Assembly (NCBI GenBank): GCA_964627455.1
Contig: CAZVKC010000007.1
Span: 62,001-126,000 of the forward strand
DNA length: 64,000 bases
Direction of reading: 5' to 3'
Source: F-183 sp964627455
GTDB lineage: Bacteria > Acidobacteriota > Terriglobia > Bryobacterales > Bryobacteraceae
Under the pieces are notes generated by a model. The model was not told the DNA's origin, searched no databases, and worked only from the letters and a program-made list of their open reading frames with translations. The position numbers were made by a program, and so were the translations under genes. Shown here one piece after another: positions 16,925 through 27,600 of the stretch. Each line of letters begins with the position of its first letter. The stretch's first letter is position 1.

Positions 16925-17526
16925 CGTTCGCCGTCCGCGCGAGAGGATGACAACTTGCGCTGAATCCAGGCGCGGCCAAACGTTTGATCACGCCGGACAG
17001 TCGCACTCGAAATGCCGAGGGCTGCGGAGGTTTCCTCCTCCGAAAGACCCCCAAAGTAGCGGCATTCGATGACCTTCATCACTCGCTCATCGACCTTGGC
17101 CAGTTCGTCGAGGGCGCGATCCACATCGAGGACATCCTGGTCGGCGGCGATCGGGATATCGACATCATCGACTGTTACGCGTACGCCCGACCGGCGCGCC
17201 GCATTCTTTTTGCGCGCGTGATCCACGAGGATGCGGCGAAGTTGCCGCGCAGCCACCGCGAGAAAATGCGCGCGATCCTGCCAGTCGACGTGATTGCCGC
17301 GCACCATGCGGATGTAGAGTTCATTGACCAGCGCTGTGGCCTGGAGCGTGTGTTCTTTCCGCTCGAGTCCCATCTGGTGGCCCGCCATGCGATGGAGCTG
17401 TTCGTACATCAGCTCCATCACCTGCTTGCCGGCGTCCGCATCACCCTGCCGCCACTTGCGCAGCAAGACTGTTACGTCCGGACTCTCTTCGTTTTGGAAA
17501 GGTTCGGCCGGCATTATCCGTAGCAT
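16921..17526 (-). CDS. ECF-type sigma factor (acidobacterial sigma-70 family subfamily)
   Basis: About 201 residues from ATG 17526 (ATG 17514 is an equal alternative). Region 2 begins VTVLLRKWRQGDADAGKQVMELMYEQLHRMAG, and region 4 is LAKVDERVMKVIECRYFGGLSEEETSAALGISSATVRRD with a clear helix-turn-helix. The HTLQATALVNELYIRM and FLAVAARQLRRILVDHARKK segments are typical of the ECF-like subfamily expanded in acidobacteria and planctomycetes. No anti-sigma gene is adjacent; instead the stop overlaps the oxidoreductase start. It is divergent from murB with about 34 bp between starts. Confidence 0.9.
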   Translation of the reverse strand: MLRIMPAEPFQNEESPDVTVLLRKWRQGDADAGKQVMELMYEQLHRMAGHQMGLERKEHTLQATALVNELYIRMVRGNHVDWQDRAHFLAVAARQLRRILVDHARKKNAARRSGVRVTVDDVDIPIAADQDVLDVDRALDELAKVDERVMKVIECRYFGGLSEEETSAALGISSATVRRDQTFGRAWIQRKLSSSRADGER

Positions 17527-17547
17527 AACCGATGAGGGTCGCCGCAA

Positions 17548-17553
17548 TACAAT
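17548..17553 (+). promoter_or_regulatory. TACAAT -10-like element abutting murB start
   Basis: A TACAAT hexamer ends 7 bp before the GTG of murB at 17561, placing a transcription start at or next to the start codon. This would make the messenger leaderless. The -35 region is poor, and a GGAG lies only 2 nt before GTG, so the evidence is limited. Confidence 0.3.
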
Positions 17554-17560
17554 CGGAGAA

Positions 17561-18553
17561 GTGATTGTTTTAGAGTCCGTGCACGAGTCGCTTCGTGCCA
17601 TTCCTTCGTTGCGCGTCTTGCGCGACGCTCCTTTGCGCAACTACACGCGATTCGGAGTCGGTGGTCCGGCGGATCTTTTATGCGAGACCGGCAGCGAGGA
17701 ATCCTTCTGCGCAGCGGTCGCGGCCGTGCGGGCTTCCGGCATGCCGCTCGAGGTCATCGGCGGCGGAACCAACCTGATTGTTTCGGACGCCGGATTCCGG
17801 GGCGTGGTGCTGCGGTTTATTGCGAATCGCATCGAGACGCGTGGCTCAGTGATTCGCGCGGACGCCGGCGCGGAACTGCAGGCATTGGTCGACGCATCCT
17901 TGGACGCAAGCTTGAGCGGCATTCATACGATGACGCGGATCCCCGGGCTTGTCGGCGCCGCTGTATACGGCAATGCCGGCGCATACGGACATTCGATCCA
18001 CGAATGGATCGAGGAGGTGAGGTTCTATGACGCAGGCGCAGGCCTGGTGCGAACCTTCAACAACTCCGAATGCGAGTTCCGTTATCGCGAAAGCGTCTTC
18101 AAACGCCATAAAGACTGGACGATCTTCTCGGCAACGTTGCGACTGATTCCGGGCGATGCCGCGGCGCTGCGGGCGAAGGCGGAAGAGATCCGGGCAGTCC
18201 GCGACGAGAAGTATCCACCGACGATGAAATGCGCGGGCAGCATCTTCAAGAACCTGCTGTTCGATCGTCTGCCTTCCGCGGTGCAGGCGCAGGTTCCGCC
18301 GTCCAAAGTGCGAGAGGGCAAGGTGCCATCGGCGCATTTCCTCGAGATGGTTGGAGCCAAGGGCATGAGGATCGGCGGCATCGTCAATGCCGACTATCAC
18401 GCAAACCTGATCTACAACGAAGGCGGCGGCACGGCGGACGAGATCTGCCGCATGATCGACGAACTGAAGCGGCGGGTCCACGAGCAGTTTGGCTTCGATC
18501 TCGAAGAAGAAGTGCAGTATATCGGCTTCGGCGGATCGCGCAAATCTTTCTGA
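17561..18553 (+). CDS. murB: UDP-N-acetylmuramate dehydrogenase
   Basis: 330 residues. It reduces UDP-GlcNAc-enolpyruvate to UDP-MurNAc with NADPH and FAD in peptidoglycan synthesis. FAD-binding motifs are visible: NYTRFGVGGPADLL (~28-41), VIGGGTNLIVSD (~67-78) and GLVGAAVYGNAGAYG (~130-144). The FRYRESVFK segment and the catalytic serine S227 in CAGSIFKN are present, and the third domain ends with GGGTADEI. Start is GTG 17561; GTG 17579 is possible. No other cell-wall gene is adjacent. Confidence 0.95.
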   Translation: MIVLESVHESLRAIPSLRVLRDAPLRNYTRFGVGGPADLLCETGSEESFCAAVAAVRASGMPLEVIGGGTNLIVSDAGFRGVVLRFIANRIETRGSVIRADAGAELQALVDASLDASLSGIHTMTRIPGLVGAAVYGNAGAYGHSIHEWIEEVRFYDAGAGLVRTFNNSECEFRYRESVFKRHKDWTIFSATLRLIPGDAAALRAKAEEIRAVRDEKYPPTMKCAGSIFKNLLFDRLPSAVQAQVPPSKVREGKVPSAHFLEMVGAKGMRIGGIVNADYHANLIYNEGGGTADEICRMIDELKRRVHEQFGFDLEEEVQYIGFGGSRKSF

Positions 18554-18589
18554 ACTTTCAACCGGACTCGCGCGTAGTAGGTAGTTGCT

Positions 18590-19354
18590 ATGACGCGATA
18601 CCTGTTTGTGGCGCTGGCGTTTGCCAGCGGATCCTGTTTTGCGGCAGACTCCGTCAAGGACTTCAACAAAACCGTCAGCATCAATCCCAAGGGGCGGGTC
18701 TACGTGGACACCTACAAGGGTCTGGTCCGCGTAACCACCTGGGATCAGCCGAAGGTCGAAGTGCAGGTTCGTATCGAACCCGACGGCTGGGGTATGAACG
18801 ACCGCAACCTCGTCCAATCGACCGATATCGAGTTCGACGCCGGTACGGATTCGGTGCGCATGAAGACTCGCTATCCCAGACAGAGCTACGGAGGCTGGTT
18901 CGGAAACAACTGGAGCCTGCCGCTGGTGCGATACACCATCCGTATGCCGCGCACCGCGGAACTGCGCATCAAAGACTACAAGAGCGAGATCGACGTCGAT
19001 GGACTGTCGGCCGCGTTGAACATCGACACGTACAAGGGCGATGTGCGCGTGCGCCGGCAGGACGGCAGCGTGAATGTGAAGACGTATAAGAGCGACGCCA
19101 GCATTTCGTTCGCGCGCTTCAGCGACCGCTCGTCGTTCGAAACCTATCGCGGCGAGTACGACATTTCCCTGCCCCGCGACTCACGATTCGAATTGAGTTC
19201 GGACGTGGGACGCCACGCGAGCGTCGATTCGTCGTTCCAGCTGTTGATGCCCGCAGGGTCGAGCCGCGACCGAAAGACATTTCGCGCCACGGTGAATGGC
19301 GGAGGTCCCACGATGTCGCTGCGCGGTTATCGCGGCACGTTCCGGATCCGCTAA
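18590..19354 (+). CDS. Exported DUF4097-like beta-strand repeat protein
   Basis: 254 residues. Sec signal MTRYLFVALAFASGSCFA. The rest is made of short repeats such as VYVDTYKGLVRVTTW, ALNIDTYKGDVRVRR and VNVKTYKSDASISF, the right-handed parallel beta-strand pattern of DUF4097-type proteins. No enzyme motif. Its start is 36 bp after murB on the same strand. The family is common in acidobacteria and often sits near anti-sigma systems; its function is unknown. Confidence 0.85.
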   Translation: MTRYLFVALAFASGSCFAADSVKDFNKTVSINPKGRVYVDTYKGLVRVTTWDQPKVEVQVRIEPDGWGMNDRNLVQSTDIEFDAGTDSVRMKTRYPRQSYGGWFGNNWSLPLVRYTIRMPRTAELRIKDYKSEIDVDGLSAALNIDTYKGDVRVRRQDGSVNVKTYKSDASISFARFSDRSSFETYRGEYDISLPRDSRFELSSDVGRHASVDSSFQLLMPAGSSRDRKTFRATVNGGGPTMSLRGYRGTFRIR

Positions 19355-19358
19355 GCTG

Positions 19359-20695
19359 CTACGTTCGCCCAACCATCGACGGCCGGATGCCGGCGACGGA
19401 TGTGGCGCCGCACTGCTGCATCACGAGTAGAAGTTCTTTCTGCAGCATGTCGATGACGGCTTCCACGCCCGGTTGACCGAACGCCGCGAGACCCCATAAA
19501 TACGGCCTTCCGATACAGATCGCTCTCGCGCCGAGGGCCAGCGCCTTNNNNNNNNNNNNNNNNNNNNNNNNNNNNNNNNNNNNNNNNNNNNNNNNNNNNN
19601 NNNNNNNNNNNNNNNNNNNNNNNNNNNNNNNNNNNNNNNNNNNNNNNCCCATAAATACGGCCTTCCGATACAGATCGCTCTCGCGCCGAGGGCCAGCGCC
19701 TTAAAGATATCGGATCCGCGCCGGAAGCCGCCATCCACAAGAACGGTGACGTTCGAGCCGGCTGCTTCGACGACCTCAGTGAGACAGTCGATGGATCCTC
19801 GGCTACTCTCTTCCGCGCGGCCGCCGTGGTTTGACACGATTACTCCGTCGATGCCGTTCTCGCGAGCCAATGCTGCGTCCTCGCGCGTCACGATTCCCTT
19901 CAGCACGATCTTCATCTTCGTCATCTTGCGAATTTGCGAGATGGCGTCCCACGTGAGGCGGGGCGCGAACAATGATTCGCCCGTCATGTCGATGCCTTTG
20001 AACATCGGCTTGCGGTTGAAATACGCGCCGGCTCCGATCGCTCCCGGTGGATGGCAGGCCGCACACTCGCGCGTATCCAACATTCGGTAGCGGACTTCCG
20101 TCTCTGTCTTGCGGCCGGTTGGAATGTCGACGGTGATCACCAGCACCGGGCATCCGGCAGCATCCGCGCGTTTCACCAGCGTCTCTGCGACCGCCCATTT
20201 CGTCGTGGCGTACAACTGATACCAGACAGGCTCGCCATAGGCTGCGTTGACGTCCTCGAGTGAGGTCGTAGTCGCCGTCGAGAGGATCTGCAGAGCCTTG
20301 CGGCTGCGGGTCGCGCGTGCAACCGCCAGTTCGCCTTCCGGGTGGAACGCCTTCGCGCTGCCGGTCGGCGACAGGCCGATCGGATGGTCCCATTTGCGGC
20401 CGAAGATCGAAACCGACGTATCGACTTTCGAAACGTCGATGAGCCGGCGTGGACGCAAATGATAATGCTGAAACGCCTCGCGATTTGCGCGCAACGTGAA
20501 GTCGTCCTCGACGCCAGTCGCGACGTAGCCGTAGTGCGCGGGCGGCAACTTCTTTCGAGCCGCGGACTCGAAGTCCATCACGTTGATCGCTTCATCCGGC
20601 CTCGAAGGCACGAAGTCCGCTTTCTGCGCAAACATCGCGGCAGCCGGACTGGCGGCGAGATATTCAAGGAAACGGCGGCGCGATTGCTGCGTCAT
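19359..20695 (-). CDS. Tat-exported FMN-dependent alpha-hydroxyacid oxidase with CXXCH motif (split by artefactual gap)
   Basis: Family of lactate/glycolate oxidases. N-terminal twin-arginine signal (RRRFLEYLAASPAAA). FMN barrel motifs: LSPTGSAK, the catalytic H290 with R293 in VSNHGGR, VDGGFRRGSDIFKAL and GARAICIGRPYLWG. In the variable loop 4, residues 211-215 read CAACH, a c-type heme attachment motif, which is not normal for this fold. The gene is interrupted by 100 N flanked by identical 55-bp ends; removing 155 bp restores one 393-residue frame ending at 19359. It is convergent with the DUF4097 gene (4 bp apart). A periplasmic flavocytochrome is the obvious possibility, not proven. Confidence 0.9.
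19493..19702. other. Artefactual scaffold gap with 55-bp overlapping contig ends
   Basis: 100 N at 19548-19647 are flanked by identical 55-bp sequences (19493-19547 and 19648-19702). Deleting the N run and one copy restores the FMN oxidase frame. The length fits the k-mer overlap of a de Bruijn assembler, so this is not a biological repeat. Confidence 0.95.
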
Positions 20696-20705
20696 CCGTA
20701 CAATT

Positions 20706-21302
20706 CTATTCGGTTGCGGCGACGGCCTTTCGCTCCGGATGCGTCAGGAACCGGATCGCAAGATAGATCCCGGCGAACAGGGCGATGGCGATTCCGCCCA
20801 TGTGCCAGGCATGCGACTTGATCCAGGGCCACGCATCTTTGCCGTAGTTGGCGCCCAGCCACGCGAGGCCAAAGAAGCGCGGGATGCGCGCAAGCAGCAG
20901 CGTCAGCACATACCATCGCAGCGGGACCCCCATCGTCCCGGCACACACCACGAAGACCTTCAGCGGCATCGGGATGATAACGAACGCCGGCACGAAAACG
21001 GTGATCAATCCATAGCTAAGGAACCACAACTTGAACCGCGCGCCGCGCCCGCGAGCCGTATGCTTGTCGAGCAACTTCTGTCCGCCTTTGCGTGCAATCA
21101 GGAACAGAGACACGCCGCCGAGCAGGCTGGCAACCAGTGTGACCGCCGCGTACAGATACGCATTCTCGGGATTGGTCGCGGCAAGCAATACGAGCAGCGA
21201 ATCGACCCCGCCCGGCAGCGGCACGCCGATGCCATCGAGGAACGCCAGCAAAAAGAGCCCTTGTGGACCCCAGGCTATGAGCTTATCGACGAACGCCTTC
21301 AT
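20706..21302 (-). CDS. VTT-domain (DedA/YqaA-like) membrane protein
   Basis: 198 residues. Four to five hydrophobic segments and the re-entrant VTT pattern: FLDGIGVPLPGGVDSLLVLLA near residues 21-41, a second G-G-V-S-L-F-L helix, then the F-V-P-A-F-V-I-I-P-M-P-L-K segment of the conserved repeat. The family includes lipid scramblase/transport proteins. Its start overlaps the ligA stop by ATGA, so it is translated with the ligase. No specific substrate can be inferred. Confidence 0.85.
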   Translation of the reverse strand: MKAFVDKLIAWGPQGLFLLAFLDGIGVPLPGGVDSLLVLLAATNPENAYLYAAVTLVASLLGGVSLFLIARKGGQKLLDKHTARGRGARFKLWFLSYGLITVFVPAFVIIPMPLKVFVVCAGTMGVPLRWYVLTLLLARIPRFFGLAWLGANYGKDAWPWIKSHAWHMGGIAIALFAGIYLAIRFLTHPERKAVAATE

Positions 21303-23454
21303 CCGGCGATCAACTCCAGCAACTGCTCCTCGCCAATGACGGCAACGCCCAGCTTTTGCGCTTTCTCGAGCTTCGACCCGGCCTTTTCACCGGCGACTAC
21401 ATAGTCGGTTTTCTTGCTGACGGAATCCGTCACCTTGCCCCCTGCTTCTTCGATCTTTGCCTTCGCATCCTCGCGCGACAGCGACGGCAAGGTTCCGGTA
21501 ATCACGAACACCTGGCCGCTCAATCGTCCGCCTTCCTTGCGCTGCGATTCGTACGTAAACTGCAATCCTGCGGCGCGCAGGCGTTCAATCAGTTCGCGGT
21601 TGCGCTCTTCATCGAAGAACGCGCGGATACTCTGCGACACGCGCGGCCCAACTTCATCGGCCTTTTGCAGTTCGTCTTCGGAAGCTGCCATCAGCGCGTC
21701 CATGCTGCCGAATGCATCGGCGAGCAGTTGCGCGGTACGCTCGCCCACGAAGGCGATGCCAAGGCCGCTGATTACGCGCGGCAGCGCATTGGCTTTCGAT
21801 CCCTCGATATTCGCGATCACCTTCTCCGCGGACTTGCGCCCCATGCGTTCCAGCGACGCGAACTGATCGACGGTCAAATCGTAGAGGTCCGCGATGCTGC
21901 GAACCATGCCCTTGTCGACCAGTTGATCGGCGANNNNNNNNNNNNNNNNNNNNNNNNNNNNNNNNNNNNNNNNNNNNNNNNNNNNNNNNNNNNNNNNNNN
22001 NNNNNNNNNNNNNNNNNNNNNNNNNNNNNNNNNTCGTAGAGGTCCGCGATGCTGCGAACCATGCCCTTGTCGACCAGTTGATCGGCGAGGACCTCGCCCA
22101 TGCCGTCGATGTTCATCACACTGCGCGCCGAGAAATGCAGCAGTGATTCTTTGAGCCGTGCAGGGCAACTCGTATTGACGCAGCGATACGCGGCTTCGCC
22201 TTCCTGCCGCACGATGTGGCCGCTGCAAACCGGGCACTGATGCGGCATTTTGAAGGGCCGGCGCTCCGCCCCTTCCTGTACCACGCGCACGACCTTCGGG
22301 ATCACGTCGCCGGATCGCTCGATCAGAACAGTGTCGCCAATCTGCAGTCCCAACCGCGCGATCTCATCTTCGTTGTGCAGGGTCGCGCGAGAAACGGTCA
22401 CGCCGCTCACGACAACCGGACGCAGATGTGCGACAGGAGTCAATGCGCCGGTACGTCCCACCTGCACACCGATGTCTTCGACCACCGTACGTTCCTGCCG
22501 CGCGGGGAACTTCAGCGCGATCGCCCAGCGGGGAGCCTTCGCCGTCCAACCGAGCGCGCGCTGCTGCGTGATGGAATCGACTTTCGCCACGAGACCGTCG
22601 ATCTCATAAGGCAGCGAATCGCGTTTCACTTCCCAGCTTCGGTATTGCTGCAACAGATCGTCGATGCCCTCGCATACGACGCGATGCGAATTGACCTTGA
22701 ATCCCAGCGAAACCAACGTATCGAGCGATTCCCAATGGCTGTCGAACGCAGGCGCCCCGTCGACCAACAGAAAGTACGCGAAGTAGTCGAGTTGCCTGGA
22801 AGCGGTGATCGCGGCATCGAGGTTGCGCAACGCGCCCGCCGCGGCGTTGCGGGGATTCGCAAAGCGCGGCTGCCCTTCGGCGTCGCGCTCGGCATTCAAA
22901 CGATCGAATGCTCGCCGATTCATGATCACCTCGCCGCGAACTTCGTATTGCGGCCAGTGCGCCCTGGCGGTCTTCAACGGCAACGATTTGATGGTCCGCG
23001 CATTCTCTGTCACGTCCTCGCCGACGGATCCGTCGCCTCGCGTGATCGCCTGGTGGAACCTGCCGTCGCGATAGTGCGTCGCCAGCGAAAGCCCGTCCAT
23101 CTTCAACTCGACCGTATAGCGATAGGGCTGATCGCCCAACAACTCGCGCACGCGCCGGTCGAAGTCGATCAACTCGCCCTCATTGAGCGCATTGTCGAGA
23201 CTCAGCATCGGCGACGAGTGCCGGACCTTGACGAATCCCTCGCGCGGCTTGCCGCCCACGCGTTGCGTCGGCGAATCCGCGGCCGCCAGTTCCGGATGCG
23301 CGGCTTCGAGCGCCTGCAATTCGCGCATCATCGCGTCGTATTCGGCGTCGGTGATTTCCGGCGCATCGAGCACATAGTACAAATGCTCGTGGCGGCGCAG
23401 TTCTTCGCGCAGATGTTCGGCTTTCGCCTGCAAGGAGGAGTAATGCTGCTGCAT
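21299..23454 (-). CDS. ligA: NAD-dependent DNA ligase (split by artefactual gap)
   Basis: Seals nicks in replication and repair using NAD. The adenylation lysine is K118 in ELKMDGLSLA. A C4 zinc finger is visible (CPVCSGH plus CVNTSCPARL), followed by helix-hairpin-helix repeats (GLGIAFVGERTAQLL, ADEVGPRVSQSI) and a C-terminal BRCT domain (GQVFVITGTLPSLSRED). With the duplicated 55 bp and 100 N removed the frame is continuous and gives 666 residues, the normal length. The start ATG at 23454 begins MQQHYSSLQAKAEHL. It overlaps the downstream VTT gene by 4 bp. Confidence 0.96.
21879..22088. other. Artefactual scaffold gap with 55-bp overlapping contig ends
   Basis: 100 N at 21934-22033 lie between identical 55-bp copies (21879-21933 and 22034-22088). 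Collapsing them restores the ligA frame through the GEVLADQLVDKG region. Confidence 0.95.
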
Positions 23455-23471
23455 TGCCGGGCGGGACTCTC

Positions 23472-24656
23472 CTATCGTAACCCTTCGATCCGTTGCCAGC
23501 TGAACAACAGAAAACGGGGGATATGGAAAGCGCCCTTGTAGTTATTGCCCTTGAGCGTTGAAGTCAGATTGCCGCGCCGGTCGCAATAGCCGAACCATTC
23601 GCGCCCCTGCGGATCGGGGAACTTCGCGAACGTGTAGGCGTCGAGCCGTTCGAGCCAGCGCAGCCACTTTTCGTCCTTCGTCAGCGAATAGCCGTAAATC
23701 GATGCGTAGATCGCCTCGGTGTGCGGCCACCACAACTTCATGTCGGCTTCGAGTTGCAGCAGCGGACGGTTCTCGAGGTCCTGAAAGTAATACAGCCCGC
23801 CGAACTCCGTGTCCCAACCGGCTTCGAGCGACTTCTCGATCCCAGTCAGCAGCATCTGTTGTGTCTTCGCATCGGGAAGCCGTTCGAGCACGTGCAACAG
23901 GAACCACCCGACCTCCGCCGCGCTTCCCGAACAGAAGAACCGGCCTTCGGGAGTCTTGCGGAATCCCACCACATCGTCGGGGTTCGCGTTCTCGCGAAGC
24001 ACGCCGAGGTCCGGGTCGAAATGATGCCAGACCTGCCGCAGGCACCACTGCAACTGCTCGCCGTAGCGAGGATCATCGGACACCTCGGCGATCTCGAGCG
24101 CCAATAGCGCGATCACCATGATGTCCGCCAGCTGGCTCATCGGCTTGCCGCCGTAAAGCGGCCGCCCGAGCGCTTCGGGATCATCCACCCACGCGCGGAT
24201 CTTCCAGAACAGATCGATGCCTTCCTGCAAGTACTGCTCGTTGCCGAAAGCCTTGCCGTACTCGATCAATCCAAGCGAAACAAAAACGGCAGAATATGGT
24301 TTGCGCTGTTGGAACGCCGGTTTGCCGTCGCGAGTGAGACTGAAGTAGACGCGGCCCTCTGGATCATACGCATGCCGCCGCAGGAACTCGAGGCAGGACA
24401 CCGCAAACGCGCGCCATTCTTCGCGGACGCCGAACACACGACACAAGCGGCTCATCGTCCACACGACGCGGCCATTCAGCCAGACGTACTTGCGATCGTC
24501 GTAAACCCGGCCTTCGCGATCGAGGCAGGTGAAATAGCCGCCGTGCTCATGATCAGGCGAATGCTCGAGCCAAAAGGGAAGAATGTTCTCGTCGAGATGC
24601 CGGCGGTATCGCTCGGCGTACGTTTGCAGAAGAAGATTGTGCATCCCACTCATCAT
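23472..24656 (-). CDS. AGE-family epimerase/isomerase (N-acylglucosamine 2-epimerase-like)
   Basis: 394 residues, an (alpha/alpha)6 barrel. Signature segments are visible: HGGYFTCLDREGRVYDDRKYVWLNGR near residues 38-63, the central W-F-L-L-H-V-L-E-R helix, the G-L-Y-Y-F strand, KLWWPHTEA with the catalytic-region histidine, and a late EWFGYCDRRG. The family interconverts GlcNAc/ManNAc or cellobiose/epicellobiose-type sugars; which one is not decidable. The start overlaps the dnaE stop (ATG codons at 24656 and 24653), giving translational coupling to a replication gene, probably an accident of gene packing. Confidence 0.88.
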   Translation of the reverse strand: MMSGMHNLLLQTYAERYRRHLDENILPFWLEHSPDHEHGGYFTCLDREGRVYDDRKYVWLNGRVVWTMSRLCRVFGVREEWRAFAVSCLEFLRRHAYDPEGRVYFSLTRDGKPAFQQRKPYSAVFVSLGLIEYGKAFGNEQYLQEGIDLFWKIRAWVDDPEALGRPLYGGKPMSQLADIMVIALLALEIAEVSDDPRYGEQLQWCLRQVWHHFDPDLGVLRENANPDDVVGFRKTPEGRFFCSGSAAEVGWFLLHVLERLPDAKTQQMLLTGIEKSLEAGWDTEFGGLYYFQDLENRPLLQLEADMKLWWPHTEAIYASIYGYSLTKDEKWLRWLERLDAYTFAKFPDPQGREWFGYCDRRGNLTSTLKGNNYKGAFHIPRFLLFSWQRIEGLR

Positions 24657-27600
24657 CCGGAAAGGACTTCGAGCGTCTCGTTACCGCAGATCCGCTTGAT
24701 TTCAGCCGTAAATTCGCGGTCCGGACGCACGCGAATGGGGAGGTCCATGACCACCGCGAAATCCTTCGGGCGCTCGATTCGCAGGCGCACTTCCGTCGGA
24801 CCCTGCTTGCGCGCAAACAGCTTATTCAACTCTTCGGCCTTCACCTGCGGATCCAGCCCCGAGTGCGAATTCTGCACCCCGACATAGCACTTGATCGAGA
24901 TCACCGACGGGAAGTTGACCCGCGCGTTATCGAGCGGCGTGATGTCCTGGATCGACAACTTCGGAGGCGCGTTATCTTCGGGCAGAATCATTGCGCGGAC
25001 CAGCACCCCCTTGTCCTCCTCGATCAGTGGCACAAGCCGATCGTAGTTGGAGCTGAAGACCATCGCCTCCAGCGCGCCATTGCGATCTTCGAGGCTCATC
25101 GACGCCCACGGTTTGCCTTCTTTGGTGCGGCGTTTCGCAACGCCCGTGAGGATGCCGCAGATTTTGACTTCGACGCCCTTTTCGAGGCCTTCGAGTTGAT
25201 CGGTCGAATGTGAATTCAGCTCCGACACCTTGTCCGCGTACTGATCGAGAGGATGCCCGGTGATGTAGAAACCGATCATTTCCTTTTCACCGGAGAGCTT
25301 TTCTTTGTCGGTCCAGTCCTTCACATTCGGCAGCGCCACCGAAGCGGACGCACCGTCGTCTTCGGCGGCGAACATCTCGCCGAAAAGTCCACCCTGGCCG
25401 CTTTCACGATCGCGCGATGCTTTGACGCCCGTTTCGATCGCGCCATCGAGCACCGCGAACTTCTGCGAGCGCGTGCCTTCGAGCGTATCCATCGCGCCGG
25501 CCTTGATGAAGCTTTCAATGACGCGCCGGTTGACGGCCGCCATATCGACCCGCTCGCAGAATTCGTAGATCGAGCGGAAGGGTCCCTTCTCTTCGCGCGC
25601 CTTGATAACGGCTTCCACGGCGTTCGCGCCGACGTTCTTGATGGCGCCGAGTCCGAAGCGGATCGCCTGGCCCGCAGGGGCGAAGCTGAACAGCGACTCG
25701 TTGACGTCCGGAGGCAGAACCTTGATGCCCATGTCGCGGCACTCGGCGATGTACTTCACCACCTTCGCGGTGTTGCCGGTTTCCGACGTGAGCAACGCGC
25801 TCATGAACTCGATCGGATAGTTCGCTTTGAGGTACGCGGTGACGTAGGCGAGATACGCATAGGCCGCCGAGTGCGACTTATTGAATCCGTATCCGGCGAA
25901 CTTCGCCATGATGTCGAAGACCTTTTCGATCTTCTTCTTCGGAAAGCCGAGAGTCAGCGCGCCTTTGATGAAGCGTTCGCGCTGCTTGTCCATCTCTTCT
26001 TTCTTCTTCTTACCCATGGCGCGGCGAAGGATGTCCGCGTCGCCGAGCGAGTAGCCCGCGAGGCGGTTGGACATCTGCATCACCTGCTCCTGGTACACCA
26101 TGACGCCGAAGGTTTCTTCCAGAACCTCCTTCATCTCGGGCAGTTCGTAGACGACTTCCTTCTTGCCGTGCTTGCGATCGATGAAGTCATCGATCATGTC
26201 CATCGGACCCGGCCGATAGAGCGCGTTCAACGCGATCAGGTCTTCGAGGCGGTCCGGCTGGTAGCGCCGCAAAATGTCGCGCATGCCGGGCGATTCAAAC
26301 TGGAACACGCCCGAGGTGTAGCCCTTGCCGAAGATGTCGTAAGTCTTCTGCTCGTTGAGCGGGATGTCTTCGAGCACGATCTTCTTGCCCTGGAACTTCT
26401 CGATGAGCTTGATCGCGTCCGTGATGATGGTGAGCGTCGTGAGACCCAGGAAGTCCATTTTGAGGAGCCCGAGTTTCTCGAGCCCCACCATGTCGTACTG
26501 GGTAACAATTTCATCCCGGTTTGTTTTATACAGCGGAACCAGTTCGCGCAGCGGCTGCGGCGAAATCACGACGCCCGCCGCGTGCACCGATGCATTGCGC
26601 GCCATGCCTTCGAGTTCCAGCGAAACGTCGAGGACCTCCTGCACGCGTGCGTCGCTCTTGGCCAGCGCGTCGAGGTTCGGTTCCATCTCGATCGCCTGCT
26701 TCAGCTTGATGTTGAGCGGCTGCGTCGGGATCAGCTTGGTGATCTTGTCGACGTCGCCGAACGGGATTTCAAGGGCGCGACCGACGTCCTTGATGGCGGC
26801 GCGGGCGCCGAGGGTTCCAAACGTGATGATCTGCGCGACCTGCTCGCGGCCGTACTTTTCGGTCACGTACTGGATGACTTCGCCGCGGCGGTGCGTGCAG
26901 AAGTCGATATCGATATCCGGCATGCTGATGCGTTCCGGATTGAGGAAGCGTTCGAAGAGCAGCCCGTATTGCAGAGGATCGATGTCCGTGATCTGCATCG
27001 CGTAGGAAACGAGCGATCCGGCGGCGGATCCGCGGCCCGGGCCGACCGGGATGCCGTGCGATTTCGAGAAGCGGATGAAGTCCCAGACGATGAGGAAGTA
27101 GCCGCTGAACTTCATCTTCTGGATCATCGCGATTTCGCGTTCCAGCCGTTCGAAGTAAGCGGGCATCGGGTTGCGCAGGGCGCCGGAATTCGCCATCGCT
27201 TCGAGACGCGGGCGGCGTTTCTCGAAGCCCTGGCGGGCGACGTAGGCAAAGTACGAATCGATGGTCTGCCCACCCGGCACGTCAAACTTCGGGAAGGGTT
27301 CCTTGACGCTTTCGAGCTTGACGTTGCAGCGTTGGGCGATTTCCCAGGTGCGGTCGAGCGCAGGTTCGTAGTCGCCGAAGAGCTGCATCATCTCTTCTTT
27401 GGTCTTGAGATAGTATTCCGGCGCGTTGAACTTCATGCGGTTCACGTCGGACATCGTCTTGCCGGTCTGGATGCAGAGAAGAATTTCGTGCGAGTGGGCG
27501 CTGGAGCGCTGCAGATAGTGCGCGTCGTTGGTGACAACCAGCGGAATGTCGCTTTCCGCGGACAGGCGCGTGGCCGCGGGGATCAGGATTTTATCCTGCT

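Noticed and set aside
19359..19652. Frameshifted pseudogene at the FMN oxidase
   Set aside because: The shift equals the 155-bp artefact; the merged frame is complete with all catalytic residues.
19493..19702. 55-bp direct repeats as attachment sites or a transposon duplication
   Set aside because: The same length recurs at three unrelated gaps, always bordering 100 N, and collapsing each restores a reading frame.
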